From NCBI GenBank assembly GCA_900103495.1, contig FMWZ01000009.1:1-64000 (forward strand): 64,000 nt of DNA, read 5' to 3'. Each line of letters starts with the position of its first letter. Position 1 is the stretch's first letter. Under the pieces are notes generated by a model. The model was given only the letters and a program-made list of their open reading frames with translations. It was not told where the DNA came from and did not search any database. Shown here in pieces: positions 52,517 to 60,832 of the stretch. The DNA is from Lachnospiraceae bacterium G11 (GTDB lineage: Bacteria; Bacillota; Clostridia; Lachnospirales; Lachnospiraceae). A program made the position numbers and the translations under genes.

Positions 52517-52614
52517 AGTTTCATCTATCCTTTCGTTTAACCTAATATGTTTTGTTGATATTACCTTTCGTTCATGGCTTTGTTGCTTTGTTTTCACCAT
52601 GTTTGATTTGTTTT

Positions 52615-52675
52615 AACATATGAACAACTATTCATATGTTCAAGTAAAGTATAACACCCCCTGAGAGAATGTCAA
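52615..52675 (-). promoter_or_regulatory. Promoter and CzrA/SmtB-type operator of the metal operon
   Basis: On the minus strand TTGACA (complement of 52670-52675), a 16-base spacer and TGT-TATACT (TATACT is the complement of 52648-52653) form an excellent promoter. Directly downstream lies a perfect 10-bp dyad, AACATATGAA (52615-52624) and TTCATATGTT (52631-52640) with a 6-base spacer, the classic ArsR/SmtB operator. It would cover about +1 to +26. Confidence 0.88.
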
Positions 52676-52683
52676 GGGGTGTT
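52653..52683 (-). terminator. Hairpin between nadE and the metal operon
   Basis: AACACCCC (52653-52660) and GGGGTGTT (52676-52683) form an 8-bp GC-rich stem after the nadE stop. The tail is only moderately T-rich, and the stem overlaps the metal operon promoter spacer, so its terminator role is uncertain. Confidence 0.5.
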
Positions 52684-52694
52684 TAAAAGTTTTT

Positions 52695-54584
52695 TTATTT
52701 CGTCCAGTCCCCGGCGTCGGAGGGCATCATGAAGCCACCTCTGGGGGAAAGTCCCACAGTGCCAACGGCAGGGCCGTCAGGCAGGCAGGAACGCTTAAAC
52801 TGCTGGGTACGGAAGCGCTTAAGGAATGTGCCGAGGCACTTCTCAATCAAAGCTTCGTCGTACTCTTCCTTAAAGGCCACTCGGGCAAGATACTTAATCT
52901 TTGCGGGAGTGAAGCCGAAGCGCACCATATAGTATAAGAAGAAGTCATGGAGCTCGTAAGGTCCAAGTAACTCCTCTGTCTTTTGTGAAATCTCGCCCTC
53001 TGTGGGAGGAAGAAGCTCAGGAGAAACCGGAGTATCGATAATGTCATTTAATACATCCGCCGTCTCATCCTTATCACACATATCCGCATACCACTTAACA
53101 ATGGCTCTGACTGTGGTCTTTGTGATATCGCCGTTTACGCAGTACATGGACATGTGGTCACCATTGTAGGTTGCCCAGCCCAGAGCCAGCTCCGACAAAT
53201 CTCCGGTTCCAACAACAAGGCCGCCGCACTGGTTGGCCATATCCATAAGAACCTGAGTACGTTCTCTTGCCTGTGCATTCTCGAAGGCCGCATCGTGCTT
53301 CTCGAAGGGCTGGTCTATATCCTTAAAGTGTGAAAGCACTGAATCCTTTATGTTTACTTCCTTAAAGGTTGCTCCCAGGCTCTCACAAAGTTTAATTGCA
53401 TTGTTATGGGTTCTCTCGCTGGTTCCAAAACAGGGCATGGTAACGGCAATAACATCTTCCCTTGATAAGCCAAGCAAATCAGCAGTGTGAATTGCCACAA
53501 GGAAAGCCAGAGTTGAATCAAGGCCCCCGGAAATGCCGATTAGAAGCTTCTTAACTCCCGCACTTAAGCATCTCTTTCTAAGTCCCATGCACTGAATGTC
53601 AAAGATTTCCTTCATGCGATCTCCCCTTACACATGTAGGGCAGGGAATGAAGGGCGTCTTCGAATAGAATCTGTCAAGAAGTGTATCTTCACTCTTTATA
53701 TAGAAAGGTAATCTCAAATAGTCGTCGTCTTCAAAAGCATCGAAAACCGAAGAGCGAATTCTCTCAGCGGCAATTCTCTCCACATCAATGTCTGAAACAA
53801 GAGCGCCATACCCGTACAGCTCGCTCTCGGCAAGAATTTCGCCGCACTCTCCAATAAGTCTCTGACCGCCGTAAACGTAGTCTGTGGTGGATTCGCCAGA
53901 GCCCGCTCCGGCGCTTACATATCCACAGGTCAGACGGCCGGACAAAGAAGCCACCGTATTTCTTCTAAACTCTGCTCTTCCAACGATTTCAGCCGTTGCC
54001 TGGGGATTAAGTATAAGAGTTGCCCCCGCCTGAACATGGGCTACGGAAGGAGTCTCCGCCAGTGCGGGCTCGTTTCCGATTTCGCAGGCAACAACCAGAT
54101 CCTCCACAGTCTCGGTGTTAAACAAAAGATTGGTTCCGATGGCAACCTCATCGCCGTCGAAACTTACATATCCCATAATCTCCTCACCTGAGGCAAACCA
54201 TCTGGAATCGCTAAACTCCCCGTGGTTTGACAGCACCGTCTTGGGGACAAAACCCAAAACATCTCCTCTGTTGATCACAGCTGCCACGTCATAAAGCTTT
54301 CCCTCTTTCTTAAGAGGCAGGCCCACAACTATCAAAGCATCCACGTCCTTTGAATGCCATTTAATCTTCTTAAGTCCGTCAAGGGCTGAGGATATAAGAG
54401 TTTTTTGCAGGAACAAATCCCTGCAGGTTGCTCCCGTAATGCAAAGTTCAGGGAACACCATAACCTTAACATGCTTTGCGGCGCACTTATCGATTTCCGC
54501 CATAATGCTTTCCACGTTGAAATCCACGTCCGCAACCTTTACTTCCGGTGTGACTGCTGCCACCTTCATAAAACCGTACTTCAT
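52695..54584 (-). CDS. nadE: Glutamine-hydrolysing NAD+ synthase
   Basis: This 629-residue two-domain enzyme makes NAD from nicotinate adenine dinucleotide. The N-terminal nitrilase-like glutaminase (about 1-280) has Glu in VFPELCITG, Lys in GLPLKKEGK and nucleophile Cys in VVACEIGNEPA. The C-terminal synthetase has the P-loop LLIGISGGLDSTLAFLV and GTGDLSELALGWATYNGD. Length is typical of the long form. RBS GGAGGG precedes ATG 54584. It heads no clear operon; hslO is 40 bases upstream on the same strand. Confidence 0.95.
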   Translation of the reverse strand: MKYGFMKVAAVTPEVKVADVDFNVESIMAEIDKCAAKHVKVMVFPELCITGATCRDLFLQKTLISSALDGLKKIKWHSKDVDALIVVGLPLKKEGKLYDVAAVINRGDVLGFVPKTVLSNHGEFSDSRWFASGEEIMGYVSFDGDEVAIGTNLLFNTETVEDLVVACEIGNEPALAETPSVAHVQAGATLILNPQATAEIVGRAEFRRNTVASLSGRLTCGYVSAGAGSGESTTDYVYGGQRLIGECGEILAESELYGYGALVSDIDVERIAAERIRSSVFDAFEDDDYLRLPFYIKSEDTLLDRFYSKTPFIPCPTCVRGDRMKEIFDIQCMGLRKRCLSAGVKKLLIGISGGLDSTLAFLVAIHTADLLGLSREDVIAVTMPCFGTSERTHNNAIKLCESLGATFKEVNIKDSVLSHFKDIDQPFEKHDAAFENAQARERTQVLMDMANQCGGLVVGTGDLSELALGWATYNGDHMSMYCVNGDITKTTVRAIVKWYADMCDKDETADVLNDIIDTPVSPELLPPTEGEISQKTEELLGPYELHDFFLYYMVRFGFTPAKIKYLARVAFKEEYDEALIEKCLGTFLKRFRTQQFKRSCLPDGPAVGTVGLSPRGGFMMPSDAGDWTK

Positions 54585-54624
54585 CCTAACCCTCCAATCA
54601 TATATTCGGTAAAAACCAGATAAT

Positions 54625-55506
54625 CTACTTCTTAGCCTTAACCAAAAGTTTCTTCAGCTCTTCCACGCTGAATTTATAATTCTTGTTACAGAACTGGCAA
54701 TTCACCTCAACATCCTTGCCGTCGTTAATCATCTCCTGCAAATCCTTCTTGCCGATGCTGATTAATACCTTCTCAACCTTCTCCTTAGAGCAGTCACAGT
54801 GGAACTGAACGGGCATTGTGTCGTTAATTTCCACATCGAAGCCCTCGAGAACGGTTCGAAGAAGCTCTTCAGGTGTAAGTCCCTTGTCAAGAAGAGAGGT
54901 TACGCTGTCAACCTTCGCAAGATTCTCCTCAAGTTTTGCAATGGTTTCATCGCTTGTGAAGGGCATGAGCTGAATGATAAAGCCCCCTGCCTGCTTGACT
55001 GTATTCTCATGGGACATCAATACTCCAAGTCCCACAGCTGAAGGCACCTGCTCGGAGGTTGCGAAATAATAGGTCAAATCCTCAGCAATCTCAGATGTCT
55101 GTAAATCAACCTGGCCTGAGTAGGGCTCCTTTAAGCCCATGTCCTTAATAACTGTAAGTACACCGCTTCCAAGGGCTCCTGCCACATCAAGCTTTCCCTT
55201 ACTATTGGCAGGGATAACAACCCAGGGATTAATGGGGTAACCTTTCACATTACCCTTTGAATCTGCGGTAACAGTTACTCCCTTTGCAGGGCCTGTACCC
55301 TTTATAATCAAAGTCAAAATATCTTTGTCGCCCTTAAGCATGCTGCCCATCATGGCTCCTGCGCTTAAAAGACGTCCCAAAGCCGCTGATACAACAGGTG
55401 AAGTATTGTGTGCCTGTCTCGCAGCCTCAACCGTTTCTCTTGTGGTGCAGGCGAATGCTCTGATGGAGGCATTAGCCGCTGTGGCTCTTACCATATAATC
55501 TGCCAT
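54625..55506 (-). CDS. hslO: Hsp33 redox-regulated chaperone
   Basis: This 293-residue holdase is activated by oxidative unfolding. The C-terminal zinc switch has the conserved pair CDC (FHCDCSKEKV) and CQFC (VNCQFCNKNY). The N-terminal domain shows FACTTRETVEAARQAHNTSP and GYPINPW. RBS AGGAT precedes ATG 55506. It is 2 bases after the methyltransferase gene and probably co-transcribed with it and the DUF368 gene. Confidence 0.95.
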   Translation of the reverse strand: MADYMVRATAANASIRAFACTTRETVEAARQAHNTSPVVSAALGRLLSAGAMMGSMLKGDKDILTLIIKGTGPAKGVTVTADSKGNVKGYPINPWVVIPANSKGKLDVAGALGSGVLTVIKDMGLKEPYSGQVDLQTSEIAEDLTYYFATSEQVPSAVGLGVLMSHENTVKQAGGFIIQLMPFTSDETIAKLEENLAKVDSVTSLLDKGLTPEELLRTVLEGFDVEINDTMPVQFHCDCSKEKVEKVLISIGKKDLQEMINDGKDVEVNCQFCNKNYKFSVEELKKLLVKAKK

Positions 55507-55508
55507 GT

Positions 55509-56321
55509 CTATCCTACTTTCTTAGCAACCACCATGACTCTCTCTGACTCTTCCGAAGCCTTATCCTCAGTGTCGGAATCCATTGTCTCAAGAACCTCTA
55601 AGCCCGCCTTCTTTAAAAGATCAAGCATGGTCTTTAAGGTATAGCCCTTCTGATAATGAGTCTCGGTGATTTTCTTATATAAATCATTGTCCTGCTTCAC
55701 AAAGATGGTCAGGTCGTACTCGTTAATTCCCGTCTCCTCATCGAAGAAGTTATCCCAGATAAAACTGCAGTCATCTCTGTCTTCGGCAATGGTGGAATCC
55801 GCTATAACATCCCTGTACTTGTGAAGTGTGTTAAAGTCGAAAATAAAAATTCCGCCCGGAAAAAGATAATTCTCTACACTCTTAAATACCCCTAAGAGTT
55901 CCTCTTCATCCGTAATATAATTCACGGAATCGCAAACACTCACCACGGTTCCTATGGTGCTGTAAAGGTCCAGATCCCTCATATCCTGTGAAAGATAGAG
56001 GATATCGCTTCCGCTTTCCTCCTTCTTAAGAAAAGCCTTGGTAAGCATTTCATAGGAGTTATCAACTCCTATCATGTCATAGCCCTTCTCGTAAAGAAGT
56101 TCAGTCAGAGTTCCGGTACCGCAGCCCAAATCAAGGACAAGGTTCTTTTCGGACTCTAAGATTTCCTCTTCGCCCGCAGTATCCATGTCCCCTGTAAACC
56201 TGTTAGGTTTGGAGATTCCGTATTTCTTAATTCTGTCGATTATTCTGTCCCGCCATAGTTCGTACGGGGTCTCGTCCATGAACTCGTCATAGACATCAGC
56301 TAAACCCTGATAAGCTTCCAT
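55509..56321 (-). CDS. SAM-dependent methyltransferase, class I
   Basis: This 270-residue enzyme has the Rossmann methyltransferase fold. Motif I is VLDLGCGTGTLTELL (about 65-80), then GVDNSYEML, the acidic VVSVCDSVNYI and GGIFIFDFNT. An N-terminal insertion (about 28-62) with an acidic stretch precedes motif I. The substrate is unknown; close relatives are labelled YqeM/BioC-like. It overlaps neither neighbour but lies within 3 bases of each, suggesting an operon from DUF368 to hslO. Confidence 0.85.
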   Translation of the reverse strand: MEAYQGLADVYDEFMDETPYELWRDRIIDRIKKYGISKPNRFTGDMDTAGEEEILESEKNLVLDLGCGTGTLTELLYEKGYDMIGVDNSYEMLTKAFLKKEESGSDILYLSQDMRDLDLYSTIGTVVSVCDSVNYITDEEELLGVFKSVENYLFPGGIFIFDFNTLHKYRDVIADSTIAEDRDDCSFIWDNFFDEETGINEYDLTIFVKQDNDLYKKITETHYQKGYTLKTMLDLLKKAGLEVLETMDSDTEDKASEESERVMVVAKKVG

Positions 56322-56324
56322 TTA

Positions 56325-57176
56325 CTATTCTCCCAGTTTCATGGAAATAACAAATCCTGCCGCCAAAGCAATTACACTTGCAATAATTGCGCCGATACCG
56401 ATAACTCCCATGTCTCCTGCCATCCATACAGCAATGGGGGAAGCCACAAGAAGTCCGATGATTGCCCAGTAGGTGTACTGAGGGAACTTCTCAAAGAGCA
56501 TCTCGATAAGTTTGGCAATTGCAAAGATACCAACGATAATACCGATACCGAAGGGAAGAAGAATTCCGATTCCTCTCAAGATTCCTGCAGTATCAAAATG
56601 AGCAAGAGCTGAAAGGAAATCCTTGATAGCGGTAATTACCGGATTATAGTAGCCAAGAACCAGTAAGATCATTGATCCGCTGACTCCGGGAACAATCATT
56701 GTTGCAGAAGCGATGATTCCGATGAAGAAAAGAATAATCACATTGGTAAAGGAAGGGGTAACGTCTCTTGTAACGCCCTCTGCTTCTCCAAGAAGTGCCA
56801 TTCCGATAACAAGTGCAAAGAATGCAAGGAATGCGATGGCATATCCCACTTTAAACTTGTTGCCCTTTGTCTTCTTAAATACAATGGGGATTCCTCCAAG
56901 GATCAAACCGATGAAGAAAACCGTTGTGGGCATGGGGAACTTCTCGAAAAGAACGGGAATAACGAAGGAAAGTCCTCCGATGGCAATTCCCATACCGATT
57001 ACAATAGGAAGAACGAAGATAATGCTCTTCTTGAATTCCTTGAAAAGGTGTGTGATACAGTGAATCAGTTTGTCATATATTCCCATGGATACCGCCATGG
57101 TGCCTCCGCTGACTCCGGGGATAATGTTGGCCACACCCATGACCATACCTTTGAGAATAAGCTTAATAAAATCCAT
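56325..57176 (-). CDS. DUF368 undecaprenyl-phosphate translocase (PopT-like)
   Basis: This 283-residue polytopic protein has duplicated family motifs NIIPGVSGGTMAVSMGIYD and IVPGVSGSMILLVLGYY and about eight to nine helices. DUF368 proteins were recently shown to return undecaprenyl phosphate across the membrane for wall synthesis (PopT). This role is from family knowledge. It starts with ATG 57176, with AGGAGG 13 bases upstream. It is the first of three closely spaced genes after hisC. Confidence 0.9.
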   Translation of the reverse strand: MDFIKLILKGMVMGVANIIPGVSGGTMAVSMGIYDKLIHCITHLFKEFKKSIIFVLPIVIGMGIAIGGLSFVIPVLFEKFPMPTTVFFIGLILGGIPIVFKKTKGNKFKVGYAIAFLAFFALVIGMALLGEAEGVTRDVTPSFTNVIILFFIGIIASATMIVPGVSGSMILLVLGYYNPVITAIKDFLSALAHFDTAGILRGIGILLPFGIGIIVGIFAIAKLIEMLFEKFPQYTYWAIIGLLVASPIAVWMAGDMGVIGIGAIIASVIALAAGFVISMKLGE

Positions 57177-57193
57177 GATTAAAAAATTGCCTC

Positions 57194-58243
57194 CTAAACT
57201 ATTTCCTTAAGTGCCTCTACCAGTTTCTCCATCTCGTCATCAGTTCCGATTGAGATACGTAAATAATTGTCGATACGGGGTTTCTTAAAGTAGCGCACGT
57301 AGATTTTTCGTTTTTTCAATTCCTCAAAAATGTACTCCGCCTTCTTCTCCTTATGGGATACGAAGAGGAAGTTTGCATAGGAATTGGTTGATTTAAAGCC
57401 AAGCTTAATAAGCTGCTCCTCGGCTCTCTCCCTGGTTGCGATGACTCTCTGGCAGCACTCCTCGAAATACTCGTTATCTCTTAAAGATGCAAGACCCAGG
57501 GCAATTGTGGGAGTGTTCAGTGTATATGAATTGATGGAGAACTTTACGTCGGAGATGAACTTAATCATCTTCACATTTCCGATGGCGTAACCGATTCGAA
57601 GTCCGGCCATGCAGCGGGACTTGGAGAAGGTCCTTACCACCAGAAGATTCTCATATTTATCAATCAAAGGAAGACAGGTCTCCCCGCCAAAATCGATATA
57701 AGCCTCATCAACGATTACCGCCGAATCGGGATTGGCCTTTATAATTCCTTCGATAAAATCCACGCTCTCCAATATTCCGGTAGGTGCATTGGGATTTGCG
57801 ATTACGATACCGCCGTTTGGAATATTGTAATCCTCCGCCTTAATTCTGAAGTTCTCATCCAGAGGAATTGTCTTATAAGGGATTCTGAAAACATCTGCCC
57901 ACACATCATAGAATGAATATGTGATATCAGGAAAAATCACAGGCTTCTCAGAATTAAACAAGGTTAAAAATGCGGTGGCCAGAACATCATCGGATCCGAT
58001 TCCCACAAAAACCTTATCTATATCAACTTTATGGTAAGCGGCAATGGCATGTGTAAGATCTGTAATCAGAGGATCCGGATACTTTCTGAAGGCATCCTCG
58101 TCGATGGTGTTAACGATTTCCCTCCAACCGGGTGCCGGAGGATAGGGGTTCTCGTTGGTGTTAAGCTTAATAATGTTCTTCTCTTTGGGCTGTTCTCCGG
58201 GAACATACGGAGTAACACGCCTTACATTTGCTTCATAGCTCAT
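57194..58243 (-). CDS. hisC: Histidinol-phosphate aminotransferase
   Basis: This 349-residue class II PLP aminotransferase performs the transamination before histidinol phosphate. N-terminal KLNTNENPYPPAPG, the cofactor aspartate region IVDEAYIDFGGE and Schiff-base Lys in RTFSKSRCMAGLRIGYAIG are all present, with the C-terminal LRISIGTDDEM. RBS GGGAG precedes ATG 58243. No other his genes are adjacent, so a broader aromatic role is possible. Confidence 0.93.
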   Translation of the reverse strand: MSYEANVRRVTPYVPGEQPKEKNIIKLNTNENPYPPAPGWREIVNTIDEDAFRKYPDPLITDLTHAIAAYHKVDIDKVFVGIGSDDVLATAFLTLFNSEKPVIFPDITYSFYDVWADVFRIPYKTIPLDENFRIKAEDYNIPNGGIVIANPNAPTGILESVDFIEGIIKANPDSAVIVDEAYIDFGGETCLPLIDKYENLLVVRTFSKSRCMAGLRIGYAIGNVKMIKFISDVKFSINSYTLNTPTIALGLASLRDNEYFEECCQRVIATRERAEEQLIKLGFKSTNSYANFLFVSHKEKKAEYIFEELKKRKIYVRYFKKPRIDNYLRISIGTDDEMEKLVEALKEIV

Positions 58244-58296
58244 TGCCTTATATCTCCCTTAAAATGTAGGTTTTTCAAAGGATTATTTTATCATGA

Positions 58297-58734
58297 CTAC
58301 AAACATAAGTCTATACTTTCATCTATTGTAAAAATGCCTGTTTTTCCCTCACTGAAGGCGATTAATTCGGCATTTCTTATGCGGGGCAAAAGTATCTTTT
58401 TAAACCTTAGTCTGTACACAGGAATGTCGCATTTATTAAGAATGGATTCCGGTATTCTTATTCTGTAGCCTCCAAAGCCCCGCCTTAGCATTACCCTTCC
58501 AAGGCTTACACTCTCGCCGTTTCCGTTATTTCCGGATACTTCCACGGTATAAATCGCCGTAATCAGGTCATGGATCACCGCCCCGGACAGAATTAGAATC
58601 AGGGCCTTTATTATTTCAGGATGAGAAATGCAATATTCCTTAATTAGTATATAGAGTTCTTTCAGACCACAATATGTAGTATTATTTTGCAACTTTGTGT
58701 TGAGGTCCTCAAGAAAGCGCGTAAAATCGGGCAT
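58297..58734 (-). CDS. Uncharacterised membrane-associated protein
   Basis: This 145-residue protein has one predicted hydrophobic helix (IIKALILILSGAVIHDLI, about 40-60) between an N-terminal helical part (FTRFLEDLNTKLQNN) and a basic beta-rich C-terminus (GRVMLRRGFGGYRIRIPESI, RFKKILLPRIRN). No family is recognised. I chose ATG 58734 because GGAGG lies 8 bases upstream; the open frame extends to 58791 without an RBS. It sits between a glycosyltransferase gene and hisC on the same strand. Confidence 0.6.
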   Translation of the reverse strand: MPDFTRFLEDLNTKLQNNTTYCGLKELYILIKEYCISHPEIIKALILILSGAVIHDLITAIYTVEVSGNNGNGESVSLGRVMLRRGFGGYRIRIPESILNKCDIPVYRLRFKKILLPRIRNAELIAFSEGKTGIFTIDESIDLCL

Positions 58735-58815
58735 AAAAATAACCTCCGTTTGAACAAACGATCCACGTTTCCTCAAAAGAAGGTCATTCATTATTTTTAT
58801 AGCATATAAACCTTA

Positions 58816-59769
58816 TCACATTTTGACCATCGAGGTCAACAATTCATCGGGAATTTCTTTCCATGCTCTGATGTCCAGAACCGGTTCAGACTCCTTTGCC
58901 TTCTCGCAAAATTCCCTGGCTTTATCGTACTCTCCGGCCTCTTTATAGTATTTTGCCAGCTCAAGATACACCTCTGAACAGCCTCCCAAATCCTCGGCTA
59001 TCCCCACATATGTGCAAGATGATATTGGCTGCCCCAATATGTTGTGGTATCTGACCATTACAGCGCAGGCATCAAGAATCATCTCTGAGATGACCTCATT
59101 GTTCTTGGCAATGGCTTCAAAGTAGGCTGCTGCTCCCTCAAAGTCCTCCTTCGTGCCTGCCATATAGAGTTCTCTTGCGTACATGTCCGTCAGCCTTACG
59201 GATAAAGCTCCCCGCTTCTCCAGTTCCTTCCTAAGGATTCTCAGGTCTCTCTCAGCGTGCATCTCCTCCTGTTTATGGGTGATTACTATATCGCTGTCAA
59301 AAACCACGGGATCTATTCTTACGGTTTCATGTACAGGTTCAATCCAGGTCCAGGTTCTAAGGCGCTTAAAGAGCTTGGGTCTAAGCTCCTCATCATAGTT
59401 GTAGACACTGCCGTTTTCCAGCTGATTGCCGTAACGCATCTGAACAACCTCAACCTCGGGCATGAGGACTTCCTTAAGGATGGCAAACTGCTTTCTGTTA
59501 GCCTCATCCAAGGTCTCGTCTGCATCAGCTGAGTAAATGTAATCCATGGTAGCCTGGGCAAAAGCGAAGTTTCTGGCCTCGGCGAAATCATCCACCCAGG
59601 TAAAATCAAAGACCTTATCGGTGTACTCCGCCGCTATGTCCTTGGTCTTATCCGAAGAGCCTGTATCAACGATAATAAGCTCATCATAGAGGCCTTTTAG
59701 TGAGTCAAGGCACTTTCTTAAAGTGTTCTCCTCATTTTTCACTATCATGCATACACTGATTGTAACCAT
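58816..59769 (-). CDS. Family 2 glycosyltransferase with TPR-like C-terminus
   Basis: This 317-residue enzyme begins with the GT2 signature SVCMIVKNEENTLRKCLDSL and IIVDTGSSDKTKDIA, and has the DxD-like YSADADETLD (about 90). The second half is helical (AAAYFEAIAKNNEV, YLELAKYYKEAGEYDKAREF), matching TPR-bearing glycosyltransferases such as those that modify proteins or wall polymers. No signal or membrane segment is present. RBS GGGGG precedes ATG 59769. The acceptor is unknown. Confidence 0.87.
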   Translation of the reverse strand: MVTISVCMIVKNEENTLRKCLDSLKGLYDELIIVDTGSSDKTKDIAAEYTDKVFDFTWVDDFAEARNFAFAQATMDYIYSADADETLDEANRKQFAILKEVLMPEVEVVQMRYGNQLENGSVYNYDEELRPKLFKRLRTWTWIEPVHETVRIDPVVFDSDIVITHKQEEMHAERDLRILRKELEKRGALSVRLTDMYARELYMAGTKEDFEGAAAYFEAIAKNNEVISEMILDACAVMVRYHNILGQPISSCTYVGIAEDLGGCSEVYLELAKYYKEAGEYDKAREFCEKAKESEPVLDIRAWKEIPDELLTSMVKM

Positions 59770-59785
59770 AAACTATCCCCCAAGA

Positions 59786-59814
59786 TTGTTTTTTCAACTA
59801 CATCGTGCTAATAT
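59786..59814 (+). promoter_or_regulatory. Promoter of the small membrane protein-AraC unit
   Basis: TTGTTT at 59786-59791 and TAATAT at 59809-59814 with a 17-base spacer and an upstream TGC (extended -10) face the 41-residue gene. Confidence 0.65.
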
Positions 59815-59852
59815 AAAAGTAACACAAACCTTGTAAGAAAGGAAGTATACTC

Positions 59853-59978
59853 ATGGAAACTGAAATGTTCTTTTTACTGGGCGGCGGACTTTTGGTTATA
59901 ATTTTCGGTGTGGTTGCAAGTGTGGTTTCCACTTTCGTTTCAACCATAGCTGCAAATGAAGACGACTCTATGGAATAA
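59853..59978 (+). CDS. 41-residue small membrane protein
   Basis: This short open frame has a good promoter, RBS GGAAG about 7 bases before the ATG, and a single long hydrophobic stretch from residue 6 to 33 (FFLLGGGLLVIIFGVVASVV and on). It ends with an acidic tail (NEDDSME). Composition and length are those of a bitopic small protein. Its TAA is only 5 bases before the AraC regulator's ATG, whose own RBS is weak, so the pair is probably translationally coupled. The function is unknown; a regulator of a membrane partner is one possibility. Confidence 0.65.
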   Translation: METEMFFLLGGGLLVIIFGVVASVVSTFVSTIAANEDDSME

Positions 59979-59983
59979 ACCAT

Positions 59984-60832
59984 ATGAGTACCAGAAAGTT
60001 TAATTTCTCTGATAAAGTTTTAGAGCATCTGAATTTTAAAATGCTCTATATCCATCATATTAAATGCGAAGGGAAGTGGGATGATCAGTCTCACTCCCAT
60101 AATTTTACCCAAATTTTCTTTTTCGCAGACGGAAAAGGTTCTCTTTTGCTGGACGGCACCACCTTTCCCGTTAAGGCAGGATGCCTTGTCATCGTCAATC
60201 CCCACATTCCTCACATGATACAGTCGGACCCCAAGTTTCACCTGGAGTATTTTTGTTTTGCCATAGAGGATCTGGCATTTGTCTTCAATACAGAGCCAAT
60301 AAACAGGGGATATGGCATTTATAATCTTTCCAAAAACAGGCAAAATTACCTTTTCCTTCTCGACATGGTTCTAAGCGAAGCCGAGAAACAGGCTCCGGGC
60401 TGGGAACTTGTCTGCAAGGATATGGCTGAAATTCTGATAAACGATCTTGTAGTAAATCAGAACCTGGGTTTAAGGTCCAGGGACGACCCGGGAATAAGCA
60501 AGGAATGCAGCATTGCCAAAAGCTACATTGACTCTCATTACATGGATCCCATTACCTTAGAGCAGCTTTCTGAGGTAACCCATATGAGCAAGTACTACCT
60601 CATACACTCCTTCAACAAGTTTCTTGGGGAATCCCCCATGAATTATCTGCAAAGAAAAAGGATACAGACAGCTGAACATCTTTTGTCGACATCCAACTAC
60701 TCTGTATCCACTGTTGCAACAAATGTGGGCTTTTCATCCCAATCCTATTTTGCCCAGGTTTTCAAGAGATTTACAGGTTTTACTCCTGCTCAGTTTCGGA
60801 AGAAATCTCAGGCAAAGGAAGTGCGTCCCTGA
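59984..60832 (+). CDS. AraC-family transcriptional regulator
   Basis: This 282-residue regulator has an N-terminal cupin-like sensing domain (about 30-100, HSHNFTQIFFFADGKGSLLL, VIVNPHIPHMI) and two C-terminal AraC helix-turn-helix motifs (LEQLSEVTHMSKYYLIHSF; VATNVGFSSQSYFAQVFKRF). It probably responds to a sugar or other small molecule. It follows the 41-residue membrane protein gene in one unit. The last 53 bases overlap the 3' end of clpX in antisense. Confidence 0.92.
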   Translation: MSTRKFNFSDKVLEHLNFKMLYIHHIKCEGKWDDQSHSHNFTQIFFFADGKGSLLLDGTTFPVKAGCLVIVNPHIPHMIQSDPKFHLEYFCFAIEDLAFVFNTEPINRGYGIYNLSKNRQNYLFLLDMVLSEAEKQAPGWELVCKDMAEILINDLVVNQNLGLRSRDDPGISKECSIAKSYIDSHYMDPITLEQLSEVTHMSKYYLIHSFNKFLGESPMNYLQRKRIQTAEHLLSTSNYSVSTVATNVGFSSQSYFAQVFKRFTGFTPAQFRKKSQAKEVRP

